From assembly GCA_934574045.1 (NCBI GenBank), contig CAKTMK010000060.1:1-8697 (forward strand): a DNA stretch of 8,697 bases, written 5' to 3'. Positions 1 through 6,445 of this stretch are shown piece by piece. The position numbers and the translations under genes are program-made. The DNA is from an uncultured Oscillibacter sp. GTDB taxonomy: Bacteria; Bacillota; Clostridia; Oscillospirales; Oscillospiraceae. Under the pieces are notes generated by a model that saw only the letters and a program-made list of their open reading frames with translations, searched no databases and had not been told where the DNA came from. Position 1 is the first letter of the stretch. The number at the start of each line of letters is the position of its first letter.

Positions 1-31
1 GGAGCCTGCTCTATTCGCGTCCCCCGTCTCC

Positions 32-57
32 TCGCGGAAAGCGGGAGCTTTCCGCGA
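32..57. other. Perfect 11-bp hairpin downstream of rel
   Basis: TCGCGGAAAGC at 32-42 pairs perfectly with GCTTTCCGCGA at 47-57 around a GGGA loop. Neither strand has a T-run directly 3' of the stem (the minus strand continues GGAGACG), so this is not a classical intrinsic terminator for the rel transcript. It may stabilise the mRNA 3' end, or be part of the repeat unit that spans the region. Confidence 0.55.
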
Positions 58-84
58 AAAGGAGGAGCGGCGGAGCGAGAGAGA

Positions 85-101
85 CCTGCCCGGAGGGCAG
101 G
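85..101. other. Short GC-rich hairpin downstream of rel
   Basis: CCTGCCC at 85-91 pairs with GGGCAGG at 95-101 around a 3-nt loop. On the rel-coding strand it is followed by TCTCTCTCGC, pyrimidine-rich but not a U-tract. It lies about 30 nt past the rel stop codon and could act as a weak or Rho-assisted end signal. The role is uncertain. Confidence 0.4.
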
Positions 102-128
102 GCGAGAGATGCGGAGCCTGCTCCGACG

Positions 129-2360
129 TTATCCGGCCGGTCTCGTCACCTTCAGAACGCCGGAGACCTGATTGATCCGCTTCATGAGAGACTGGAGCTG
201 CTCACCGTCCTTGACGGAGACCTCCAGCGTGATGACGGCAAACTTGTCCTCCGTGGTGCGGCAGTTGAAAGCCGTCACGCGGGTATTGGTGACGGAGAGC
301 GCCGCGGAGACGTCCAGCACCAGATTGTTCCGGTCCTTGGCGATGACCTCCAGCGAGGTGTTGTAGCTGTCGTTGGTGTCCGTGCCCCAGGAGACCTTGA
401 TCCACCGGCCCTTCTGGTCCGGCTGGCTGCGGCGGGCCTCCGAGGCGTTGGGGCAGTCGCACCGGTGGACGGACACGCCGTAGCCCCGGGTGATGAAGCC
501 CACGATCTCGTCCCCGGGAACGGGCGTGCAGCACTTGGAGAATTTCACAAGGCAGTTGGAAAGGCCCTCCACGATGATGCCCTGCTCGCTGCGGGGGCGC
601 TTGGGCGCTGCGGCCTTGGCCGGTTCGTCCGCAGTCTTGGCCGCAGCCTTGGCGGTCTCCTGCGCGGCCTCCTCCAGCGCGCGCTCCTGCTGGCGCTGCT
701 TTTCAATGCGCTGAAGCTCGCCCTGCATCCGGTTGACGGCCTTTTGGGCGGTGAAGCCGCCGTAGCCGATGGCGGCGTACATCTCGTCCAGCGTCCCGTA
801 GGACACGCGCTTCAAAAGCTCCGGCAGGTTTGCAAGGGACAGTACGTCCTTCATGGAGATGCCGCAGTGCTTCAGCTCCGCCTCGAACGCGGCGCGGCCG
901 TTGGCGATGTTCTCCTCCTTGCGCTCCTTTTTGAACCACTGGCGGATCTTGCTGCGGGCCTCGCTGGACTTGGCGATCTTCATCCAGTCCCGGCTGGGGC
1001 CTTTGGCCGTCTTGGAGGTAAGGATCTCCACGATGTCGCCGTTTTTGAGCTGGAAGTCGTAGGTGACGATCCGGCCATTGACCTTGGCGCCGATCATGTG
1101 GTTGCCCACGGCGGAGTGGACGGAATAGGCAAAGTCGATGGGCGTGGCCCCGGCGGGCAGGTTCTGCACGTCGCCGTTGGGCGTGAACACAAAGACCTCG
1201 TCGGCGAACATATCCACCTTCAGCGAGCGGATATACTCCTCCGCGTCGGTGCCCTCCTGATTTTCCAGCAGGCGGCGCACCCACTCGTATTTTCCCTCGG
1301 TCCCCGAGCCTTGCCCGTTCTGCTTGTATTTCCAGTGGGCCGCCACGCCGTACTCCGCCACATCGTGCATCTCCTGCGTGCGGATCTGGACCTCGAAGGG
1401 CAGGCCGTCCCCGCCCATGACGGTGGTGTGGAGGGACTGGTAGCCGTTGGGCTTGGGCGTTCCGATATAGTCCTTGAACCGGCCCAGAATGGGCTTGTAG
1501 ATGTCGTGGATCACGCCCAGAACGTTGTAGCAGTCGCCCACGCTGTCCACGATCACACGGAAGGCGAACAGGTCAAAGATCTCGTCGAGGGACTTGTTCT
1601 GGCTGAACATCTTGCGGTAAATGGAGTAGGGGTGCTTCACCCGCCCGTAAATTTTGTGGTGGATGTCCATCTCCGTCAGCCGCTGGTCGATCTGGTCCTG
1701 CGTGCGCTTCATGAACGCGTCGTACTCGGCCTTGCGGGCGTCCAGCTTGGAGACGATCTCGTCAAAGCCCACCGGGTCCAGATACTTCAGCGACAGGTCC
1801 TCCAGCTCCCACTTGATGCGCTGCATGCCCAGCCGGTGGGAAATGGGAGCGTAGATCTCCATGGTCTCCAGCGATTTCTGCTTCTGCTTTTCCGGGGACT
1901 GATACTCCATGGTGCGCATGTTGTGCAGCCGGTCGGAGATCTTGATGAGGATGACGCGGATGTCCTTGCTCATGGCGATGAGCATTTTGCGCAGATTTTC
2001 CATCTGCTCGTCTTCCTTGGTGGCGTACTGGATGCGGGTCAGCTTGCTGACGCCCTCCACAAGGTCCGCCACCGTGGGCGAAAAGCGCTTGGCCACGTCC
2101 TCGTGGGTGGCGGGCGTGTCTTCGATCACGTCGTGCAGCAGCGCGCCCTCGATGGACTCGGAGTCCAGCTTCAGCTCCTCCGCCACGATCTGGGCCACCG
2201 CCAGAGGATGGATGATATACGGCTCGCCGCTCTTGCGCTTCTGCCCCTCGTGGCACTGCTGTGCATACTCGAACGCGGCGCGGATGCGCGGAAAGTCCGC
2301 CGCGGGGTTATAAGCCCGGACGGTGTCCTCAAGATGCTGATATTGTTCTGCGATCGTCAT
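129..2360 (-). CDS. rel: Bifunctional (p)ppGpp synthetase/hydrolase Rel
   Basis: This cytosolic stringent-response enzyme makes (p)ppGpp from ATP and GTP/GDP on starved ribosomes and also degrades it. The 743-residue protein has the full long-RSH architecture. The HD hydrolase domain shows H51, H76-D77 and D143. The synthetase domain holds the RFKD motif at 294-297, typical of bifunctional Rel/SpoT rather than EXDD-type RelA, and EVQIRT at 322-327. A TGS domain spans about 389-448, a zinc-finger-like region carries C610-C611, H632, C634 and C636, and an ACT domain occupies about 668-741. An Ala/Lys-rich linker lies near 562-592. I chose the ATG at 2360 because AGGAGGGGAGG lies 8 nt upstream and its A overlaps the recJ stop (ATGA). 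An in-frame ATG at 2447 lies deep inside recJ and would add a non-homologous tail. The gene is co-transcribed with recJ and probably translationally coupled to it. Confidence 0.97.
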   Translation of the reverse strand: MTIAEQYQHLEDTVRAYNPAADFPRIRAAFEYAQQCHEGQKRKSGEPYIIHPLAVAQIVAEELKLDSESIEGALLHDVIEDTPATHEDVAKRFSPTVADLVEGVSKLTRIQYATKEDEQMENLRKMLIAMSKDIRVILIKISDRLHNMRTMEYQSPEKQKQKSLETMEIYAPISHRLGMQRIKWELEDLSLKYLDPVGFDEIVSKLDARKAEYDAFMKRTQDQIDQRLTEMDIHHKIYGRVKHPYSIYRKMFSQNKSLDEIFDLFAFRVIVDSVGDCYNVLGVIHDIYKPILGRFKDYIGTPKPNGYQSLHTTVMGGDGLPFEVQIRTQEMHDVAEYGVAAHWKYKQNGQGSGTEGKYEWVRRLLENQEGTDAEEYIRSLKVDMFADEVFVFTPNGDVQNLPAGATPIDFAYSVHSAVGNHMIGAKVNGRIVTYDFQLKNGDIVEILTSKTAKGPSRDWMKIAKSSEARSKIRQWFKKERKEENIANGRAAFEAELKHCGISMKDVLSLANLPELLKRVSYGTLDEMYAAIGYGGFTAQKAVNRMQGELQRIEKQRQQERALEEAAQETAKAAAKTADEPAKAAAPKRPRSEQGIIVEGLSNCLVKFSKCCTPVPGDEIVGFITRGYGVSVHRCDCPNASEARRSQPDQKGRWIKVSWGTDTNDSYNTSLEVIAKDRNNLVLDVSAALSVTNTRVTAFNCRTTEDKFAVITLEVSVKDGEQLQSLMKRINQVSGVLKVTRPAG

Positions 2361-4459
2361 TGGGCTTTCCTCCCCTCCTGATAGACCGGACCGGTCCGCA
2401 GCCGCTGCAAAAGCGGGCAGGCGAACAGATCCACGCCGCTCTCCCACGGGAGCAGCGCGATGTCCGCAAGGCCGCCCTCCGCCTCACTCACGCGGACAAG
2501 GCCCCGCTCCGCGAATACCTCCAGCGCCAGCGCGGCGTGCAGGAACGGCTCCCGTCCGCCGGCCAGCTCGCCGCAGGCCCGCAGGAACGGCAGCTTCGCC
2601 GTGCGCGCCTGTCCGCCGGGCAGCAGGCGGCGCATGGCCCGCAGCAGCGCGCGGTACTGCTCCACCGGCGCGCTCAGCCGGGCGGTCTCCTGCGCGGTCA
2701 GCGCCCCGCCCCGCTTCAGCCGCTCCACCAGCTCCAGATTCTCCGCCTCGTGGCGGCTGGGCGCGCGGCTGGGGCGCAGGTCGATCATCTGTAATTGCAG
2801 CGTGGTCCGGCCCCGGAACGTGTTTCCCTGCAAATAGAACGCGGCGTCCACCCGGTCCCCGGCGCGCACGCCGCAGGCCTCCGCCGTGACGGAGAAAAAG
2901 ATGGCGTCGAACCGGCAGGTCCCCTTGCTCAGATACAGCTTGAGGTGGCGGCCCTGCCCCACGCTCTGAAGACTCTCCACCCGCGCGCCCAGCAGGGCGA
3001 ACACCGGGCGGGGATTCCCCGCGCCGTAAGGCTCCAGCCGCTCCAGCTGCTCCACCTCGTCCATGGACAGGTCCGCTGGGTCGGACACGACGGCGTCGAT
3101 CTCCAGCGCGGGGACGGGAACGCCCTTGCCGCAGTGCGCCCGGACGTACCCGTTCATTTTTTCCCGGAAGGGGGCAATATTCTCCTCCCGGATGGTGAAG
3201 CCCGCGGCCAGCTCGTGGCCGCCGAAGCCCTCCAGCAGGCTGGAGCAGGCCTCCAGCGCGGCGAACAGGTTGAACCCGCCGAAGCTCCGGCAAGAGCCTT
3301 TTCCCATGCCCTCCTGGGTGTGGATCATGAAGCTGGGACAGGAGAATTTCTCACTCAGCCGGGACGCGACGATGCCCACCACGCCCTGATGCCACGCGTC
3401 GCTGGACAGGACCAGCGCCGAGCGGGCGGACGGGGGCAGCGACTCGATCTGGCGCAGCGCGTCGGCGCAGATGCCCTGCTCCACCGCCTGCCGCTCCCGG
3501 TTCAGATCGCACAGCGCCCGGGCCAGCTCCTCGGCCCGGGCCGGGTCCTCCGTCTCCAGAAGGTCGGCGGCCAGATCCGCCGCGCCCATGCGGCCCGCGG
3601 CGTTGATCCGGGGGGCCAGCGTGAAGCCGATCTGCACGGAGGTGACCGGCTTTCCCTCCAGCCCCACCTCGTGCAGCAGGGCGTGGATGCCCACGAAATC
3701 CGTCCGGGGCAGGGCGTCCAGCCCCCGGCGGACAATGATCCGGTTCTCGCCCTCCATGCGCATCACGTCGGCCACGGTGCCGATGGCGGCCAGCGTGCAG
3801 TACCGGGAGAAAAGGCGCTCCTCGTTCCCGGGGCCGCCCAGCGCCAGCACCAGCTTGAGCGCCACGCCTACGCCGGCAAGATGCTTGAAGGGGTACGGGC
3901 AGTCCGGCCGGTGGGGGTCCACCACCGCGGCGGCGGCGGGCAGCGCGCCCTTGCACTCGTGGTGGTCCGTCACCACCACGTCCAGCCCGATGGAGTTGGC
4001 GAAGTCCACCTCCTCCGCGCCGGTCACGCCGCAGTCCACCGTCACCATCAGCGTGGCCCCGCGGCTGCGCAGGGACTCGATGGCGTCCCGGCTGAGGCCG
4101 TATCCGTCCTCGATGCGGCGGGGAATATAGCGCAGGCAGTTGACGCCGCAGCTTTTCAGATAGTCCAGCAGCAGCACCGTGGAGGTGATGCCGTCCACGT
4201 CGTAGTCGCCGAAAACGGCCACGGTCTCCCCGTCGGCCACGGCGCGGCGGATGCGGGCCACGGCCTTGTCCATGTCCGCCATGGCGAAGGGGGAGAGGGA
4301 GAGCGCATCGTCGCACTCCAGCCGGGCGGCGGCCTCCTCCGCCGTGGAAACGCCGCGGCCCGCCAGAACTGCTGCCAGCAGGGCGGGATAACCGGCCTGA
4401 CGCAGGGCGTCCACGGCGGCGGGCGCGGGCGCTCCGATGTTCCATTTTTCAAATTTCAC
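2357..4459 (-). CDS. recJ: Single-stranded-DNA-specific 5'-3' exonuclease RecJ
   Basis: RecJ degrades single-stranded DNA 5' to 3' in recombinational, mismatch and base-excision repair. The 700-residue protein carries the DHH phosphoesterase motifs that bind Mn2+/Mg2+: DYDVDG at 85-90, VTVDCG with D142, and DHH at 165-167. The DHHA1 half has GKGSCRS near 386-392 and GGHELAAGF at 413-421. An OB-fold-like part follows to about residue 570, then about 130 less conserved residues. I prefer the GTG at 4459: AAGGGGG sits 9 nt upstream, and MKFEKWNI is a typical RecJ N-terminus. A TTG at 4513 is in frame but lies only about 6 nt from the predicted transcription start and has no ribosome binding site. 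The stop overlaps the rel start by 4 bases. In Firmicutes recJ is commonly followed by apt and then rel; here apt is missing. Confidence 0.95.
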   Translation of the reverse strand: MKFEKWNIGAPAPAAVDALRQAGYPALLAAVLAGRGVSTAEEAAARLECDDALSLSPFAMADMDKAVARIRRAVADGETVAVFGDYDVDGITSTVLLLDYLKSCGVNCLRYIPRRIEDGYGLSRDAIESLRSRGATLMVTVDCGVTGAEEVDFANSIGLDVVVTDHHECKGALPAAAAVVDPHRPDCPYPFKHLAGVGVALKLVLALGGPGNEERLFSRYCTLAAIGTVADVMRMEGENRIIVRRGLDALPRTDFVGIHALLHEVGLEGKPVTSVQIGFTLAPRINAAGRMGAADLAADLLETEDPARAEELARALCDLNRERQAVEQGICADALRQIESLPPSARSALVLSSDAWHQGVVGIVASRLSEKFSCPSFMIHTQEGMGKGSCRSFGGFNLFAALEACSSLLEGFGGHELAAGFTIREENIAPFREKMNGYVRAHCGKGVPVPALEIDAVVSDPADLSMDEVEQLERLEPYGAGNPRPVFALLGARVESLQSVGQGRHLKLYLSKGTCRFDAIFFSVTAEACGVRAGDRVDAAFYLQGNTFRGRTTLQLQMIDLRPSRAPSRHEAENLELVERLKRGGALTAQETARLSAPVEQYRALLRAMRRLLPGGQARTAKLPFLRACGELAGGREPFLHAALALEVFAERGLVRVSEAEGGLADIALLPWESGVDLFACPLLQRLRTGPVYQEGRKAQ

Positions 4460-4468
4460 GCCCGCGTT

Positions 4469-4475
4469 CCCCCTT
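4469..4475 (-). promoter_or_regulatory. Ribosome binding site that decides the recJ start
   Basis: AAGGGGG on the minus strand lies 9 nt before the GTG at 4459. It is the only good Shine-Dalgarno match near the 5' end of recJ and supports that GTG over the upstream in-frame TTG at 4513. Confidence 0.6.
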
Positions 4476-4525
4476 TCCGACGGATTTTGCGGCGAAACTG
4501 TGCTATTTTCCAAAATAACTTAACT

Positions 4526-4554
4526 ATTATATCAAAGTTTCAGGAAAACGTAAA
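4526..4554 (-). promoter_or_regulatory. Promoter of the recJ-rel operon (extended -10)
   Basis: Reading the minus strand, a -35 box TTTACG (4549-4554, 4 of 6 to consensus), a 17-nt spacer and a perfect -10 TATAAT (4526-4531) are seen. TGA directly before the -10 gives the extended TGnTATAAT form. Transcription should start near 4519, about 60 nt before the chosen GTG of recJ. This is a sigma-A-type housekeeping promoter, divergent from the promoter of the SLH gene. Confidence 0.75.
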
Positions 4555-4571
4555 GCCCATTCTGCTCCGGA

Positions 4572-4591
4572 ACGGGCAAAAGACGGGCAAA
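4572..4591 (+). promoter_or_regulatory. Tandem 9-mer with 11-bp period upstream of the SLH promoter
   Basis: ACGGGCAAA occurs at 4572-4580 and again at 4583-4591, with starts exactly 11 bp (about one helical turn) apart. The second copy ends one base before the -35 box at 4593. Direct repeats with this period next to a -35 box are typical of sites for OmpR/PhoB-type response regulators. The identity of any binding protein is unknown. The pair also lies upstream of the divergent recJ promoter and could affect both. Confidence 0.4.
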
Positions 4592-4592
4592 T

Positions 4593-4621
4593 TTGACGGC
4601 GGGGCCGGTTTCTGGTAAAAT
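4593..4621 (+). promoter_or_regulatory. Promoter of the SLH-domain gene (extended -10)
   Basis: The -35 box TTGACG (4593-4598, 5 of 6), a 17-nt spacer and -10 box TAAAAT (4616-4621, 5 of 6) are seen. TGG just before the -10 gives an extended TGn element. The predicted start near 4628 leaves a leader of about 90 nt before the TTG start codon. This should be a strong sigma-A-type promoter. Confidence 0.75.
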
Positions 4622-4630
4622 ACCCAGTAT

Positions 4631-4700
4631 CGTCCGCTCCGGGGACCGGAGCGCGGACGGTCAAAACCCCTCCGGCGGGCGCGTGCGCGGGCCGGGGGAG
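4631..4700 (+). promoter_or_regulatory. Structured 5' leader of the SLH gene (two hairpins)
   Basis: The first hairpin pairs CGTCCGC (4631-4637) plus TCCGG (4638-4642) with CCGGA (4646-4650) plus GCGGACG (4653-4659), leaving a GGA loop and a 2-nt bulge. The second pairs CCCCTCCGGC (4667-4676) with GCCGGGGGAG (4691-4700), allowing one mismatch and one G-U pair. The first begins within a few bases of the predicted transcript 5' end, as in mRNAs stabilised by a 5' stem. The second ends 5 nt before the ribosome binding site. No known riboswitch class was recognised. Confidence 0.5.
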
Positions 4701-4705
4701 CTTTC

Positions 4706-4717
4706 AAGGAGATGATC
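4706..4717 (+). promoter_or_regulatory. Ribosome binding site that contains a decoy ATG
   Basis: AAGGAGATGATC differs by one base from AAGGAGGTGATC, the full complement of the 16S rRNA 3' tail. The ATG at 4712-4714 is part of this pairing stretch, with zero spacing from AAGGAG, so it is a poor start. The TTG at 4721 lies 9 nt after AAGGAG and is the likelier start. Confidence 0.65.
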
Positions 4718-4720
4718 TTT

Positions 4721-6259
4721 TTGCGAATCAGATGGAAGCGGACGCTTGCCGCCGCGCTGGCCTGCCTGTGCCTTTTGACGGCGCTGCCCGTGGCCGCCGG
4801 AGCGCGGACCGCGTTTTCCGACGTGCCGCAGGGCCACTGGGCGGCGGAGTCCATTTCCCGCGCCGCGGAGCTGGGGCTGATGAACGGCCGGAGCGACGGC
4901 ACCTTCGGCATGGGACGGACCATGTCCCGGGCCGCCTTCGTTACGGCGCTGTGCCGCCTGTTTCAGTGGGAGCTGGTCACGCCGGAGAAGGGGACCTTTG
5001 CGGACGATCAGGACCGGAACGCGTGGTATTTCAGCGCGGTGGAGACCGCCGTGCTCCACGGGGCGCTGACCCGGCAGGAGCAGCGCTTCCGCCCCGGCGA
5101 CGCCGTCACCCGTCAGGAGATGGCGGTGATGCTGGTGCGGGCGCTGGGATACGGGACGCTGGCCAGCCTTGCCGGGGAGCGGCGCTCGCCGTTCACGGAC
5201 GTGTCCTCCAGCCGGGGGTACATCATTCTGGCGGACGAGCTGGGCATCATGTCCGGCAATTCCTCCGGCGCGTTCCAGCCGGACCGGGCCGCCACCCGGG
5301 AGCAGACCGCCGCAGTGCTGGTGCGGGTCTATGACCGGCTGCACGCCGCCGCGCCGGAGGTGTGCGGCGTGGCCCGCAGCGCGGGAGAGCTGAGCCTGAC
5401 AGGCGTGGGGACCGTGGCGGTCCCGGCCATGAAGCTGGTGTACACCGGAAGCGGCGTACAGACCGCGCCGGACCTTTCGGAAAACGCGGCCTCCGCCGTC
5501 CGTGAGGCGCTGGAGGGAAAGCGGCGGCTGATGCAGGTGTCCGGCCTGAACGTCAGCTTTGCCGGGGCGGATACGGCGGCGCTGGCGGAGCAGATCGCCG
5601 CGGCGGCAAAGCAGGGCGGCTGGGACGGCGTTCTGCTGGATATTGCCCAGCTCCGCAGCGGCGAGAAAGCGGCCTATACCGCGCTGACCGCCGCGCTGCG
5701 GACGGCGCTGGACGGCGGGCTGCTGCTCTACGTGTCGGCAGAGGCGCCCGCGTGGCAGGCAAAGACCGCCTACAACGGTTATGATTACGCCGCGCTGGCC
5801 AAGCAGGCAGACCGGGTGATCCTGCGGGTGACCTCGTACCGTCAGGTGGTGTCCGGGATGCCCACCACGCCCAAGGAGCCGCTGGAGGAGGTCTATTACG
5901 CGCTGGCGGCGGTGGACGGCGTGATCCCGGCGGAAAAGCGGATGATCTGGCTCAGCGCCGAGGGCTCGGCGTGGTACGGGGAGTCCGCGCTGGGAGACGT
6001 GACGGCGGCGGAGCTTGCCGAGCGGCTGGAGACCGCCGGCGTGACCGGCTACTGGTCCGCCCGGTATGCCGAGCCGTACCTCAGCTATACGGCAAACGGC
6101 ACCGTGCGCACCGTGGTCTGGTATCACGACGCGCGCAGCGCGCTGGCCCGGCGGCAGCTTCTGGCGTTTTTCGGCGGCGGCGGTGTGTGCGTGGATGATC
6201 TGTCCGCCCCGCTGGACGGGAAAAACGGCATTTTGACGGGCCTGACAGCGTCCGTCTGA
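4721..6259 (+). CDS. Secreted SLH-domain protein with degenerate GH18/YaaH-like domain
   Basis: The likely start is TTG at 4721 (512 residues), because the ATG at 4712 lies inside the ribosome binding site. A basic N-terminus (RIRWKR) and a hydrophobic stretch ending in VAAGA at about 24-28 form a Sec signal peptide. Three S-layer homology repeats follow at about 32-82, 92-145 and 157-207, which in this family anchor proteins to pyruvylated wall polymers. Residues from about 235 to 510 look like a YaaH/SleL-type glycoside hydrolase 18 barrel: the strand GWDGVLLDIAQ (300-310), the YDYAALAKQADRVIL segment, and a C-terminal DARSALARRQ helix. The family motif DGxxxDxE reads D302-G-x-x-x-D307-I-A309, so the catalytic Glu is Ala, and the usual MTYD motif reads RVTSY. 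I infer a wall-bound, probably non-catalytic glycan-binding protein. The SLH call is firm; the barrel assignment is from pattern only. Confidence 0.85.
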   Translation: MRIRWKRTLAAALACLCLLTALPVAAGARTAFSDVPQGHWAAESISRAAELGLMNGRSDGTFGMGRTMSRAAFVTALCRLFQWELVTPEKGTFADDQDRNAWYFSAVETAVLHGALTRQEQRFRPGDAVTRQEMAVMLVRALGYGTLASLAGERRSPFTDVSSSRGYIILADELGIMSGNSSGAFQPDRAATREQTAAVLVRVYDRLHAAAPEVCGVARSAGELSLTGVGTVAVPAMKLVYTGSGVQTAPDLSENAASAVREALEGKRRLMQVSGLNVSFAGADTAALAEQIAAAAKQGGWDGVLLDIAQLRSGEKAAYTALTAALRTALDGGLLLYVSAEAPAWQAKTAYNGYDYAALAKQADRVILRVTSYRQVVSGMPTTPKEPLEEVYYALAAVDGVIPAEKRMIWLSAEGSAWYGESALGDVTAAELAERLETAGVTGYWSARYAEPYLSYTANGTVRTVVWYHDARSALARRQLLAFFGGGGVCVDDLSAPLDGKNGILTGLTASV

Positions 6260-6273
6260 ATCCTATGCGCATC

Positions 6274-6304
6274 GCGGCGGCGGGAGATCCCGCCGCCGCT
6301 TTTT
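6274..6304 (+). terminator. Rho-independent terminator of the SLH gene
   Basis: GCGGCGGCGGG (6274-6284) pairs perfectly with CCCGCCGCCGC (6289-6299) around an AGAT loop and is followed by TTTTT. It starts 15 nt after the stop codon. The 11-bp GC stem and U-run make a textbook intrinsic terminator and isolate this gene from the next. Confidence 0.9.
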
Positions 6305-6329
6305 CGCTGTTTCCCCGCGTTTTTCCCCG

Positions 6330-6348
6330 CCGCAACCGCCGGTTGCGG
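6330..6348. other. Perfect 8-bp inverted repeat upstream of the XRE gene
   Basis: CCGCAACC (6330-6337) and GGTTGCGG (6341-6348) flank a GCC loop. It lies between the upstream terminator and the promoter of the XRE gene, about 20 bp before the -35 box, and has no T-run. It could be an operator or a relic. A short interrupted palindrome, GGAAGTTCC, overlaps its end at 6347-6355. Confidence 0.4.
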
Positions 6349-6367
6349 AAGTTCCAAGCGGGGCTGC

Positions 6368-6395
6368 TGGACTTTTCCGGCCGTTCCGGTATACT
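6368..6395 (+). promoter_or_regulatory. Candidate promoter of the membrane XRE gene
   Basis: A -35 box TGGACT (6368-6373, 4 of 6), a 16-nt spacer and a -10 box TATACT (6390-6395, 5 of 6) give a plausible sigma-A promoter about 45 nt before the start codon. The spacer holds TTCCGG twice (6375-6380 and 6384-6389), which could be an autoregulatory site for the XRE protein; that is speculation. Confidence 0.5.
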
Positions 6396-6445
6396 GGGCG
6401 TAAGAGATCAGCCCTGCCGGAGCGGGGCGGGTACAGGGAGGAACC

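Larger units (their letters stand above)
1..125. repeat. Intergenic repeat-like segment with 11-bp direct repeats
   Basis: The stretch after the rel stop codon has no supportable gene. GGAGCCTGCTC occurs at 1-11 and again at 113-123, so the starts are 112 bp apart. A second short direct repeat, GCGAGAGA, lies at 75-82 and 102-109. The copy at 112-125 (CGGAGCCTGCTCCG) is itself a near-perfect palindrome. Two more hairpins lie between the copies. The layout suggests one unit of an interspersed or tandem intergenic repeat that continues beyond the left edge, but only one full unit is visible. It could instead be a structured 3' UTR of rel or the leader of a downstream gene outside the window. 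Confidence 0.4.

Noticed and set aside
2361..2447. Upstream in-frame ATG extending Rel by 29 residues
   Set aside because: The extension lies within recJ, is not similar to Rel N-termini, and the ATG at 2360 has a strong ribosome binding site.
465..4618. Long plus-strand open frames opposite rel and recJ (465-2381 and 2795-4618)
   Set aside because: They lie antisense to two clearly recognisable genes, have repetitive His/Gly/Arg/Ala-rich translations with no domain, and arise from third-position GC bias on the real strand.
4661..6127. Minus-strand open frame of 488 codons opposite the SLH gene
   Set aside because: Its translation is low-complexity with no motif, while the plus strand encodes a signal peptide and SLH repeats. 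It is a GC-bias shadow.
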